NCBI GenBank assembly: GCA_035556195.1
Contig: DATMFK010000011.1
Coordinates: 124,001 to 188,000 of the forward strand
Origin: G016756615 sp035556195
GTDB lineage: Bacteria; Pseudomonadota; Alphaproteobacteria; Rhizobiales; Rhizobiaceae
Direction: 5' to 3'
DNA length: 64,000 nucleotides
Positions 16,641 through 25,220 of the stretch are shown in pieces. Positions within the stretch are counted from its first letter, which is position 1. Every line of letters begins with the position of its first letter. Both the position numbers and the translations under genes were made by a program. The notes under the pieces were generated by a model. It did not search any database and was not told the DNA's origin. It was given only the letters and a program-made list of their open reading frames with translations.

Positions 16641-18578
16641 ATGGCCGAAGCCGAAGCAGGCAGCCAGGCTGGCACCGGAAGCCAGACTGCAGCGGATTCG
16701 TCCCTACCGCTTGAAGGCCATGCGAAGCAGCGGCTTGGCGTTCTCATGCTGGGCGCCTTGGGCGTGGTCTTCGGCGACATCGGAACGAGCCCCATCTACG
16801 CTTTTCGTGAGGCGCTTCGTGTCTCCTCCGGCGGCAACCTTGCCACGCGCGAAGAGATCTTCGGGGTCTTGTCGCTGATCGTCTGGGCGCTGACGGTTAT
16901 CGTCACGATCAAATATGTCGTGTTCGTGTTACGGGCCGACAACAGGGGCGAGGGTGGGACCCTCTCGCTCATGGCGCTCGCCCGGGGCAGCTTCCCGACG
17001 CGGCCCGCCGCGATCCTCGGGATCGGCATATGCGGTGCGGCATTGTTCTTCGGCGATGCCATCATCACGCCCGCAATCTCCGTCCTGTCGGCCGTCGAAG
17101 GCCTTGAGGTCGTGACGCCCGCCTTCGATCCCTATGTAGTGCCGGCAACGCTCGTGATCCTCGCGGTGCTCTTCGCCGTCCAGCGTTTCGGCACGGCGGG
17201 CGTAGCTTCCGTGTTCGGGCCCGTGACTCTGGCCTGGTTCATCGCCCTCGGAGGCTTCGGTCTTCTCCACATATTCGACGACCCGACGATCCTGTTGGCG
17301 GTGAACCCGCTCTACGCCGTATCCTACCTCTCGGCGCAGCCGCAGATCGCCTTCGTAACGATCGGTGCGATCTTCCTGGCCGTGACCGGCGCCGAAGCGC
17401 TTTATGTCGATCTCGGCCATTTCGGCCGTCGGCCGATCGTGATGGCGTGGCTCGCCCTCGTTTTTCCGTGCCTTCTGCTGAACTATTTCGGGCAGGGCGC
17501 CTTTGTGTTGTCGCATGGCGGCGTGCCGCATAATCCGTTCTTCGAGATGCTGCCGTCCTGGGCGCTTCTGCCTATGGTGGGGCTTGCCACCGCGGCGACC
17601 GTTATCGCCAGCCAGGCAGTCATCTCGGGCGCCTATTCGCTGACGCGCCAGGCGGTGCAACTCAACATCCTGCCGCGCATCGAGATCCAGCACACGTCGG
17701 AAACCCAACTCGGCCAAATCTACATGCCGCGGGTCAACTTCCTGCTGGCGCTCGGCGTCATGCTGCTCGTGGTCGGGTTCGGGGAGTCCGGCGCCCTGGC
17801 TTCGGCCTATGGCATTTCGGTTACCGGCGAGATGGTGGTCACGACCACGCTTTTGTTCGTCGTGATGGTGCGGCTGTGGAAGTGGAACCTGGCCGTTGCA
17901 ATCGGGCTGGCGACGCTCTTCGGCATCATCGATCTCGGCTTCTTCGTTTCCAATGCCGTCAAGGTGCTCGAAGGCGGATGGGTCTCGATCGGCGTCGCCA
18001 CGATCATGGGCCTGATCATGGGGACCTGGGTGCGAGGCAGCCGCTATCTGTTCGAGAAGACGCGGAAGAACGAGATCCCGCTCGATTTCCTGGCAGCCCA
18101 GATGGCCAAGAAACCGCCACAGCTCGTGCCGGGAACCGCTGTCTTTCTCACCAGCGATCCGCTGAGCGCGCCCACCGCGCTGATGCACTCGCTGAAGCAT
18201 TACAAGGTCCTTCACGAACACAATGTCATCCTCTCGGTCGTGACCGCGCAGCAGCCCGTCGTTCCCAACAGCGAGCGGGCGAAGATGGAGCCGATCAACG
18301 ATCTCTTCATGCGGGTGAAGCTGACCTTCGGCTATATGGAGCAGCCACACATACCGAGCGCGCTCGCCATCTGTCGCAAGCAGGGCTGGAAGTTCGATAT
18401 CATGACGACCTCCTTCTTCCTGTCGCGCCGCTCTCTCAAGGCGTCGCCAAATTCCGGAATGCCTCTCTGGCAGGATCGGCTCTTCATAGGATTGGCGCGA
18501 ACGGCGGCCGACGCGACCGAATACTTCCAAATCCCGACGGGACGCGTCGTCGAGATCGGCACCCAGGTGGCGGTCTAA
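16641..18578 (+). CDS. kup: KUP-type potassium uptake permease
   Basis: A 645-residue potassium-proton symporter with about twelve membrane segments in the first 450 residues and a hydrophilic C-terminal domain. The signature LGALGVVFGDIGTSPIYAFREA begins the membrane part, and GGVPHNPFF and related loops follow. It mediates potassium uptake at the inner membrane. The start is an ATG with no clear Shine-Dalgarno sequence; a small hairpin with a T-run ends just before it. The 249 bases upstream otherwise contain no gene. Confidence 0.95.
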   Translation: MAEAEAGSQAGTGSQTAADSSLPLEGHAKQRLGVLMLGALGVVFGDIGTSPIYAFREALRVSSGGNLATREEIFGVLSLIVWALTVIVTIKYVVFVLRADNRGEGGTLSLMALARGSFPTRPAAILGIGICGAALFFGDAIITPAISVLSAVEGLEVVTPAFDPYVVPATLVILAVLFAVQRFGTAGVASVFGPVTLAWFIALGGFGLLHIFDDPTILLAVNPLYAVSYLSAQPQIAFVTIGAIFLAVTGAEALYVDLGHFGRRPIVMAWLALVFPCLLLNYFGQGAFVLSHGGVPHNPFFEMLPSWALLPMVGLATAATVIASQAVISGAYSLTRQAVQLNILPRIEIQHTSETQLGQIYMPRVNFLLALGVMLLVVGFGESGALASAYGISVTGEMVVTTTLLFVVMVRLWKWNLAVAIGLATLFGIIDLGFFVSNAVKVLEGGWVSIGVATIMGLIMGTWVRGSRYLFEKTRKNEIPLDFLAAQMAKKPPQLVPGTAVFLTSDPLSAPTALMHSLKHYKVLHEHNVILSVVTAQQPVVPNSERAKMEPINDLFMRVKLTFGYMEQPHIPSALAICRKQGWKFDIMTTSFFLSRRSLKASPNSGMPLWQDRLFIGLARTAADATEYFQIPTGRVVEIGTQVAV

Positions 18579-18690
18579 GAAGGGCGCGACGCGCCGTCGC
18601 GTGTCTGGCGCGCACTTCACCGCATCGCCTGCGCCGGCAACGAAATCTCGGGGTGGCCTTGCAAGGAGCCGAAAAATACGCGATACCCGA

Positions 18691-18705
18691 ACCGTAACGT
18701 ACGGT
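18691..18705. promoter_or_regulatory. Candidate TetR operator upstream of the tetR-ilvC pair
   Basis: ACCGTA (18691-18696) and TACGGT (18700-18705) form a perfect inverted repeat around ACG, 41 bases before the TetR gene. Size and position suit an autoregulatory TetR site. Confidence 0.5.
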
Positions 18706-18745
18706 ACGGCTCCGAGAGCCTGCCAGGCATGGATGGGCGGCGACC

Positions 18746-19399
18746 GTGCAGGAAGCCTTGAAAAGCGACATGGAGGAACCGTCGGCGCGTCAGCAGGACG
18801 TGCTCGACGCCACACTCGCCCTGATGGTGGAGGAGGGCGATCGCATCACCATGACCGCCGTGGCCCGACGTGCCAGCTGCTCCAAGGAAACGCTCTACAA
18901 ATGGTTCGGTGACCGCGACGGCCTACTGACGGCGACCGTCCGTTGGCAGGCCGCCAAGGTGCGGGTCGCGCCTGTCGACCGGGCGCGCCTCGATATGACA
19001 TCGCTAACCGCGAGCCTCGAGCAATTCGCAATGAACTGGCTTTCCGTCATATCGAGCGCCACTTCCATCGCGCTCAATCGGCTGGCGGTCAGTCATGCCG
19101 GCTCGGGACGGACCAATCTCGGAGCAATCGTGCTCGAGAACGGCCGATTTGCCATGGGCCGGCGTCTCAAGCCCGTGCTTGAGGCAGGCCGCGACGCCGG
19201 ACTGCTTCGCTTCGGCGATACGGAAACGGCATTTCGCACCTTCTTCGGCCTCGTCGCCAGGGATGTGCAGATCCGGTTGCTTCTCGGCGACCGGCTGACG
19301 ATGACTGCGGAGGAGATCGGCCGCGATGCGGCCCTTGCGACGAAGCAGTTTCTCGCTCTTTTCAGAGCAAACGCGGGGCCGGCGGACACCGGCCTCTGA
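18746..19399 (+). CDS. TetR-family transcriptional regulator next to ilvC
   Basis: A 217-residue regulator with an N-terminal TetR helix-turn-helix (about residues 20-60: ITMTAVARRASCSKETLYKWFGDRDGLL) and an all-helical ligand domain. The start is either the GTG at 18746 or the ATG at 18770; neither has a decisive ribosome binding site. It ends 23 bases before ilvC on the same strand, so it is probably co-transcribed with and may regulate ilvC. A symmetric candidate operator lies just upstream. Confidence 0.88.
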   Translation: MQEALKSDMEEPSARQQDVLDATLALMVEEGDRITMTAVARRASCSKETLYKWFGDRDGLLTATVRWQAAKVRVAPVDRARLDMTSLTASLEQFAMNWLSVISSATSIALNRLAVSHAGSGRTNLGAIVLENGRFAMGRRLKPVLEAGRDAGLLRFGDTETAFRTFFGLVARDVQIRLLLGDRLTMTAEEIGRDAALATKQFLALFRANAGPADTGL

Positions 19400-19422
19400 C
19401 CAACCAGGAAGGAAGCACCAGG

Positions 19423-20442
19423 ATGCGTGTCTATTACGATCGCGATGCCGATCTCAATCTCATCAAGGGCAAGAAGGTCGCCATCATCGGCTATGGCAGC
19501 CAGGGCAGAGCGCATGCCTTGAACCTCAAGGATTCTGGCGTGAAGGAAATCGCGATCGGCCTCAAGGCAGGATCGCCCACCGCCAAGAAGGTGGAGGCCG
19601 ACGGGCTTAAGGTCATGTCCGTGGCTGAGGTCGCCAAGTGGGCCGACCTGATGATGATGGCGACACCGGACGAGCTCCAGGCCGACATCTACAAGAACGA
19701 GATCGCTCCCAATATCCGGGACGGTGCGGCGATCGCCTTCGCGCATGGCCTCAACGTCCATTTCGGCCTGATCGAGCCGAAGGCGACCGTCGACGTGCTG
19801 ATGGTCGCGCCGAAGGGCCCGGGCCATACGGTGCGCGGCGAGTACCAGAAGGGCGGCGGCGTGCCGTGCCTGGTCGCGGTCCATCAGGATCCGTCCGGCA
19901 ACGCGCTCGACCTCGCGCTCTCCTATGCCTGCGGCGTCGGCGGCGGGCGTTCCGGCATCATCGAGACGAATTTCCGCGAGGAATGCGAAACCGACCTGTT
20001 CGGCGAGCAGGTGGTGCTCTGCGGCGGCCTCGTCGAGCTCATCCGCGCCGGCTTCGAGACGCTGGTCGAGGCGGGCTATGCGCCCGAGATGGCCTATTTC
20101 GAGTGCCTGCACGAGGTGAAGCTGATCGTCGACCTCATCTACGAGGGCGGCATCGCCAACATGAACTACTCGATCTCCAACACGGCCGAATGGGGCGAAT
20201 ACGTCTCGGGCCCGCGCATCATCACCGCCGAGACCAAGGCCGAGATGAAGCGTGTGCTGAAGGACATCCAGACCGGCAAGTTTACCTCGGAGTGGATGCA
20301 GGAATACCGTTCGGGCCTGGCTCGCTTCAAGGGCATCCGCCGCATGAACGACAGCCATCAGATCGAGCAGGTCGGCGAGAAACTGCGCGGCATGATGCCG
20401 TGGATCGCCAAGAACAAGCTGGTGGACAAGACCAAGAACTGA
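19423..20442 (+). CDS. ilvC: Ketol-acid reductoisomerase
   Basis: A 339-residue class I (short form) enzyme that rearranges and reduces acetolactate to 2,3-dihydroxyisovalerate with NADPH, the second step of branched-chain amino acid synthesis. The Rossmann motif VAIIGYGSQGRAHALNL is at residues ~18-34, and the metal-binding carboxylates lie in FREECETDLFGEQ and the following helix. AGGAAGG precedes the ATG. Its last 39 bases are the first copy of an 85-base tandem repeat that continues past the stop codon. Confidence 0.97.
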   Translation: MRVYYDRDADLNLIKGKKVAIIGYGSQGRAHALNLKDSGVKEIAIGLKAGSPTAKKVEADGLKVMSVAEVAKWADLMMMATPDELQADIYKNEIAPNIRDGAAIAFAHGLNVHFGLIEPKATVDVLMVAPKGPGHTVRGEYQKGGGVPCLVAVHQDPSGNALDLALSYACGVGGGRSGIIETNFREECETDLFGEQVVLCGGLVELIRAGFETLVEAGYAPEMAYFECLHEVKLIVDLIYEGGIANMNYSISNTAEWGEYVSGPRIITAETKAEMKRVLKDIQTGKFTSEWMQEYRSGLARFKGIRRMNDSHQIEQVGEKLRGMMPWIAKNKLVDKTKN

Positions 20443-20617
20443 GGGCGATCCACGGCTCTCCTGGATTGCGCGCGATGCGTCGCGGGCGATCGCCAAGAAC
20501 AAGCTGGTGGACAAGACCAAGAACCGAGGGCGATCCACGGCTCTCCTGGATTGCGCGCGATGCGTCGCGGGCGATCGCCAGGAACAAGCTGGTGGACACG
20601 ACCAAGAACCGAGGGCG
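20404..20617 (+). repeat. 85-bp tandem repeat duplicating the 3' end of ilvC
   Basis: Unit starts lie at 20404, 20489 and 20574, exactly 85 bases apart, with two full units and a 44-base third. The unit comprises the last codons of ilvC (IAKNKLVDKTKN), its stop and about 46 bases beyond. The stop TGA of copy one is CGA in copies two and three. Copies one and two are otherwise nearly identical; copy three differs at a few positions. Confidence 0.9.
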
Positions 20618-20636
20618 CGACAAAAGCGTCGACATC

Positions 20637-20658
20637 TTCTCCCCGCTAGCGGGGAGAA
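20637..20658. repeat. RIME-like palindrome after ilvC
   Basis: TTCTCCCCGC-TA-GCGGGGAGAA is a perfect 22-base palindrome of the kind found in rhizobial intergenic mosaic elements (RIME). No T-run follows, so it may act only weakly as a terminator for ilvC. The bases up to 20831 hold no gene. Confidence 0.6.
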
Positions 20659-20831
20659 GGACACTGCCTCTACGCCCGGACGGGCCTTCTGGAGCACCCC
20701 TCATCGACCTCGCGAAGGGAGGTGGATGAAGGGTCTTCCAGAGAGCGCCGAGGACACGCAAGATGTCTGAATATCGTAGCAGTCTGCGTCCGCCACAAAC
20801 CTAGTCCCTGGGAGCGGGCCCTAACGTTGTC

Positions 20832-21125
20832 TCACCCATAGTGCCAGTGCGGCTTCGGTTCGGTGCCGGCGAACATGACGCCGACCCGCTCGCCTTTGCG
20901 CCAGCGGAGCTCGCATCGATAGGCGACGCCGTCGACAGGGATGTAGAGCAGGAATTCCTGGGGCACGGGGGCATCCGCGGCGACTTTCAATTCCGCGCCG
21001 TTGCGGTGCTGGTTGCGTACGGTGCACTTGACTTCGGATGCGCTGACGCCGTTCAGGATCGACGCGCCCTTGAGGACACGTTGCCTGTGCTCGCGCCTGT
21101 TTTCGTTTTCGGCTGAGTTGGACAT
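20832..21125 (-). CDS. PilZ-domain protein with altered second motif
   Basis: A 97-residue single-domain protein. The N-terminal arginine cluster RREHRQR fits the RxxxR half of the cyclic-di-GMP binding site. The second PilZ motif, normally (D/N)xSxxG, reads NQHRNG, with histidine in place of serine, so ligand binding may be weakened. The C-terminal LRWRKGERVGVMF is typical of PilZ. The ATG follows GGAGCTCAGGA. It is isolated and its output is unknown. Confidence 0.75.
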   Translation of the reverse strand: MSNSAENENRREHRQRVLKGASILNGVSASEVKCTVRNQHRNGAELKVAADAPVPQEFLLYIPVDGVAYRCELRWRKGERVGVMFAGTEPKPHWHYG

Positions 21126-21320
21126 TCCTGAGCTCCGAAGCGATGCGCTTCCCCCTGACAAGTACCAAAGCAAAAGTCGATTAACGAAGCTCAAAGCTGA
21201 CATGCACAGCCACTGGTAGCGACAGGGCAGTTCCATCGCTCCATCCTGCCGCAATAGGGTTTTCGCGCCTGCGTTGAAGGCGCATTGCTTTTGGGGGCAC
21301 TTGCGGGCAAAGCTCCGCCC

Positions 21321-22433
21321 ATGTCGCTTCGCATCGCCACCTTCAATGTCGAAAACCTCATGCGCCGGTTTGATTTCTCCGGCTTCCGCAATCAGCTCAA
21401 CCAAGACCGGACGCTGTCGCTTTTCGAAATCAAGAACGAAGCGGAGTACCGGCAGCTCGAACAGGCCCGCACGATCGCCCATACCGACGACACGAGGCAG
21501 TTGACGGCGCTCGCCATCGCCGACAGTCGGGCCGACATCATCTGCCTGCAGGAGATCGACAATCTGGAGGCGCTGAAGGCCTTCGAATACGGCTATCTGT
21601 TCAAGATGGTAGGGGAGGGATACCGCAACAAATACACGGCGACCGGGAACGACAGCCGCGGCATCGACGTGGCGGTGATGATGCGCGAGGAGACGAGCCA
21701 CGGACAGCCGATCGAGTTCGTGCGCATGACGAGCCATGCCCACGTCACCTACGAGCAATTCGGCCTGCACACCCCGGAACTCGCCGCCCTGGGCAACGAA
21801 GCGTTCGAGCGCATCTTCCGCCGCGATTGCCTGGAGATCGACGTGCGTATCGGCGGCAAGCCGCTCACGATCTACTCTGTCCATTTCAAGTCGATGGGCG
21901 GCGCGCGCAACGGCATTCCCGGCCGGGACTCATCCATGCCGATCCGCATGGCCGAGGCGAAGGCGGTCCGCCGGATCATCGAGGATCGTTTCGGGAGAGA
22001 CCATGCAGCCGGCAAGCGTTGGGTGATCTGCGGCGACCTGAACGACTACCGTCAGCGGGTCACGATAGAAGGGGATCGACACGTCGGCTATCGCTTCGCT
22101 GTGGTCGATGAAACGACGTCCAGTCTCGACGTGCTCCTTGCCGATGGATTTTGCGAGAACGTCGTCGAGCGGCGCCCCGAAATGGACCGCTGGACGCTTT
22201 ATCATACGCGCGGCCCTGCCGAGCGACACCTCTGCCAGCTGGACTATATCCTGTTGTCGCCGGCGTTGGCCCGGCAGAACGATGGGGCCGTTCCGGACAT
22301 CGTCCGCGGCGGCCAACCGTGGCGGACGATCTTCCCGGCCGGACAGGAGGTCGAGCGTTATCCGCGCGTCGGCTGGGATCGACCAAAGGCCTCGGATCAT
22401 TGCCCCGTCGCCCTTTCCCTCGACATTGTGTGA
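21321..22433 (+). CDS. Endonuclease/exonuclease/phosphatase-family protein
   Basis: A 370-residue metal-dependent phosphodiesterase fold. Conserved blocks appear in order: ATFNVENLM at the N-terminus, ICLQEIDN with the catalytic glutamate, YSVHFKSMGG, WVICGDLNDY and the terminal SDHCPVALSLD with the catalytic Asp-His. Whether the substrate is DNA or a lipid or sugar phosphate cannot be told. The ATG at 21321 begins the conserved domain; its ribosome binding site is weak. The Nudix gene follows six bases after the stop, so the two are probably one operon. Confidence 0.85.
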   Translation: MSLRIATFNVENLMRRFDFSGFRNQLNQDRTLSLFEIKNEAEYRQLEQARTIAHTDDTRQLTALAIADSRADIICLQEIDNLEALKAFEYGYLFKMVGEGYRNKYTATGNDSRGIDVAVMMREETSHGQPIEFVRMTSHAHVTYEQFGLHTPELAALGNEAFERIFRRDCLEIDVRIGGKPLTIYSVHFKSMGGARNGIPGRDSSMPIRMAEAKAVRRIIEDRFGRDHAAGKRWVICGDLNDYRQRVTIEGDRHVGYRFAVVDETTSSLDVLLADGFCENVVERRPEMDRWTLYHTRGPAERHLCQLDYILLSPALARQNDGAVPDIVRGGQPWRTIFPAGQEVERYPRVGWDRPKASDHCPVALSLDIV

Positions 22434-22439
22434 GATCCC

Positions 22440-23159
22440 GTGTTCGACCTGCCGCGCGACCGAATCTGTCCAGTCGACACAGTAAACGTCCGGCTCGTGC
22501 CGGATCCGCATCCTTTCGAGACGCAAAATCTTGCGGCCATCGAGGAGAACTGGCGCACGGAGCAGGCGAGCAATCCCGCCTTGTTCGACGGCACGACGGT
22601 GTTGCTGTCATCGCTTTCCTATGACGGCAGGAATCTGGAAGGGCGTTGTCACGCCATCCGCTTCGCCACTTTCATGCATTGGCGGCGCCATCGCTCGACA
22701 AGCGGCGCGGAACATGCCTTTGCCCATGCGATGCTCGTCGCGGCCGACAATGCGCTGATTGCGATAAGGATGGGCCCACATACGGCCAATCCCGGCCGGG
22801 TCTATTTCGCGGCCGGCTCCTTCGAACCCAAGGATTTTCCCGGCGGAGAAGCCGATCTGCATTTCAACATGTCAAGGGAGGTGAAGGAGGAGACCGGGAT
22901 TTCCATCGACAACGCCGTGCGCGAGGACCGGCAGTATTTCATATCGCTGGCAGCCGGAACGGTGATCTTCCGCCGCTATTTCCTCGACCAGGACGCCGAC
23001 TCGATCGCACGCCGCATCCGGGAGTTTGTCGCCAGCGAGGAGGAACCGGAGATCGAGGAACCGGTCGTCATCCGAAATGCGCAGGACATTCCCGAGAAGC
23101 TTATCGCGCATATGGCCCCGCTGATCGCTTGGCACTTCGCCAATCCTCCGACGCGGTAG
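22440..23159 (+). CDS. Nudix hydrolase-family protein
   Basis: A 239-residue protein with the end of a Nudix box, REVKEETGI, preceded by GSFEPKDFPGGE. The spacing between the glycine-glutamate part and REV is one residue longer than the canonical Gx5Ex7REUxEExGU, so the metal site is slightly altered or the alignment shifts. Nudix enzymes hydrolyse nucleoside diphosphates linked to other groups. The start is GTG, six bases after the upstream phosphodiesterase gene. Confidence 0.7.
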   Translation: MFDLPRDRICPVDTVNVRLVPDPHPFETQNLAAIEENWRTEQASNPALFDGTTVLLSSLSYDGRNLEGRCHAIRFATFMHWRRHRSTSGAEHAFAHAMLVAADNALIAIRMGPHTANPGRVYFAAGSFEPKDFPGGEADLHFNMSREVKEETGISIDNAVREDRQYFISLAAGTVIFRRYFLDQDADSIARRIREFVASEEEPEIEEPVVIRNAQDIPEKLIAHMAPLIAWHFANPPTR

Positions 23160-23197
23160 TACGTCCTTGCCGACCCACTCCGCTCTAAGGCCTTGCA

Positions 23198-24409
23198 CTA
23201 CTCATGCCTCAGCGCCTCGATGGGATCGAGGCGGGCGCCCCGGAGCGCCGGGAAGAACCCGAACACCATGCCGATCAGCGCGGAGAAACCGACTGCCAGC
23301 AGGACGACGGCGAGGCTCGGGGCGAACGGGATCGCGAGCGTGAGGCTGGCGAGGCCGGCCAGGCCGAGGCCGAGTGCGATGCCGATGAGCCCTCCGAGCA
23401 GCGAGAGCACGGTCGCCTCGACCAGGAATTGCACCAGGATGTGCCGTTCCTGGGCGCCGATGGCGAGCCTGATGCCGATCTCGCGGGTGCGCTCGGTCAC
23501 GGAAACCAGCATGATGTTCATGATGCCGATGCCGCCGACCAGCAGGCTGACCGCTGCGACCGCGCCGAGCATGCCGGTCATGACGTTGGTCGCGCTGGCC
23601 ATCGCCTCCGCCACCTGAGTCATGTCGCGCACGGAGAAGTCGTCCTCGCGGTCGGGCGCGATGCGCCTGGTATCGCGCAGGATGTTCTCGATACGCTCTT
23701 GCAGCACCGACGTCGGGGTAGCGTCATCGGCCGAGACGTAGATATTCTCGATGTCCCGGTTGCCCATCACGCGGCGCTGGAAGGCGGTCAATGGCATCAG
23801 GACGACATTGTCCTGGTCCTGGCCGAACCCCGAGAAGCCCTTGGATTCCAGCACGCCGATCACCTTGCAGCTCGTCTTCCCGACGCGTACCGTCATGCCC
23901 TCCGCGTCGCCGGCCCCGAAGAACTGCCGTCGGACGGTTTCGCCGAGCAGGCAAACGCCGGTCCCGCCGCGTACCTCCGATTCCGTGAAAGGACGGCCAT
24001 CGGCGACTTTCCAGTCCCGCGCATCGAAATAGCCTGTGTCGGTGCCGGTGACGGACACGGTCAGACTTTCAGTGCCGTAGACGACGCGCAGTGTCTTCTG
24101 GGACGCCGCTGAGATCGCACGCGCGCCGTCGAGGTTCTGGGTGAGCGCGGCGACCTCCTTGTGCTCGAGCGCCCTGACGGCCCGCTCCGGTGGGGACCCA
24201 GGCTGGGGCGGCCGACCGGCGCGGACGACGAGGAGGTTGCTGCCGAGCTTCGAGATGTCGCCCTTCACCTTCTCCGTGGTGCCGCTGCCGATGGTGATCA
24301 TGGCGATCACCGCGGCGACGCCGATCACGATGCCGAGCAAGGTGAGGATCGAGCGCAGCATGTTGCGGCGCACCGACGTCAGGGCAAGTTTCACCGTCTC
24401 GTAAAGCAT
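23198..24409 (-). CDS. MacB-type ABC transporter permease
   Basis: A 403-residue inner-membrane protein with the MacB/FtsX layout: an N-terminal helix (NMLRSILTLLGIVIGVAAVIAM), a large periplasmic domain, then three C-terminal helices starting at GIMNIMLVSVTERTREIGIR. In MacB itself this part is fused to the ATPase; here it is a separate gene. The ATG at 24409 follows a GAGG site. It is the third gene of an adaptor-ATPase-permease operon likely to export a peptide, lipid or macrolide-like compound. Confidence 0.92.
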   Translation of the reverse strand: MLYETVKLALTSVRRNMLRSILTLLGIVIGVAAVIAMITIGSGTTEKVKGDISKLGSNLLVVRAGRPPQPGSPPERAVRALEHKEVAALTQNLDGARAISAASQKTLRVVYGTESLTVSVTGTDTGYFDARDWKVADGRPFTESEVRGGTGVCLLGETVRRQFFGAGDAEGMTVRVGKTSCKVIGVLESKGFSGFGQDQDNVVLMPLTAFQRRVMGNRDIENIYVSADDATPTSVLQERIENILRDTRRIAPDREDDFSVRDMTQVAEAMASATNVMTGMLGAVAAVSLLVGGIGIMNIMLVSVTERTREIGIRLAIGAQERHILVQFLVEATVLSLLGGLIGIALGLGLAGLASLTLAIPFAPSLAVVLLAVGFSALIGMVFGFFPALRGARLDPIEALRHE

Positions 24410-24489
24410 CACGCCGCCTCGGCGTTCAATGCATGTCGCCCGAAAGTGTGCAGTGGCTTTGGGGCAAACGACATGCAGGAAGACAAACA

Positions 24490-24533
24490 CTTAAGGATGT
24501 CGCGTGAATTTCGATTCATGCGACATCCTTAAG
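24490..24533. repeat. 20-bp stem-loop inside the MacAB-type operon
   Basis: Positions 24490-24509 pair with 24514-24533 around a TTCG loop with a single G-T mismatch. The structure covers the stop codon of the ATPase gene (24516-24518) and lies about 80 bases ahead of the permease gene. It may be a mobile intergenic palindrome or an mRNA-stability element. Confidence 0.8.
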
Positions 24534-25220
24534 CGTGTCCGACTCGACATGGCCGTCCAGGAAGCGGACCGTACGGTCGGCATAGGCTGCTATGTCGGGC
24601 TCGTGCGTGACCATGACGACGGTCAGGTCGAGATCCCGATTGAGGCCGGTGAGCAGGTCCATGATCTCGTGGCTGCGGGTCGTGTCGAGATTTCCGGTCG
24701 GTTCGTCGGCGACCAGAAGGGTGGGCCTGGTCACGATGGCTCGCGCAATCGCGACGCGCTGCTGTTGGCCGCCGGAGAGCTCCGCCGGAGTATGCCCGGC
24801 GCGGCCGGCGAGCCCGACCTCGTCGAGGGCCTCGAGGGCCCTTTTCCGCCGTTCCGCCGCACCGACGCCGCGGTAGATCAACGGCAATTCGACATTCTCG
24901 ACCGCAGTCGTACGGGCCAGCAGATTGTAGCCCTGAAAGACGAAGCCGATATAGAGATTGCGCAGCAGCGCGCGGCGCCCGCGATCGAGCCTGCCGGCAT
25001 CGATGCCTTGGAAGGCGTGGCGTCCGCCAGTCGGCGTATCCAGGCAGCCGATGATGTTCATGGCCGTCGACTTGCCCGAGCCCGACGGGCCCATGATGGC
25101 GACGAATTCGCCCCGGCCGATCGCCAAATCCACGCCGGCAAGCGCATGCACCTTGGCGTCGCCTTCGCCATAGGTCTTCCAGACCTTGTCGAAGGTGACC
25201 AGCGGCCCGGTGTCCGTCAT
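24516..25220 (-). CDS. ABC transporter ATP-binding protein (MacB/LolD type)
   Basis: A 234-residue ATPase with Walker A GPSGSGKST, the signature LSGGQQQRVAIARAI, Walker B LLVADEPTGNLD and an H-loop VTHEPD. It powers the permease encoded next. Its start overlaps the end of the adaptor gene by four bases (ATGA), so the two are translationally coupled. Its last codons and stop lie inside a strong hairpin. Confidence 0.94.
   Translation of the reverse strand: MTDTGPLVTFDKVWKTYGEGDAKVHALAGVDLAIGRGEFVAIMGPSGSGKSTAMNIIGCLDTPTGGRHAFQGIDAGRLDRGRRALLRNLYIGFVFQGYNLLARTTAVENVELPLIYRGVGAAERRKRALEALDEVGLAGRAGHTPAELSGGQQQRVAIARAIVTRPTLLVADEPTGNLDTTRSHEIMDLLTGLNRDLDLTVVMVTHEPDIAAYADRTVRFLDGHVESDTLKDVA

Noticed and set aside
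16929..18815. A 628-codon minus-strand frame opposite kup
   Set aside because: Composition is dominated by histidine, arginine and aspartate, as expected for the reverse of a membrane protein gene.
19093..20697. A 534-codon minus-strand frame spanning TetR, ilvC and the 85-bp repeats
   Set aside because: Antisense to two certain genes; the repeated peptide in it is a by-product of the DNA repeat.
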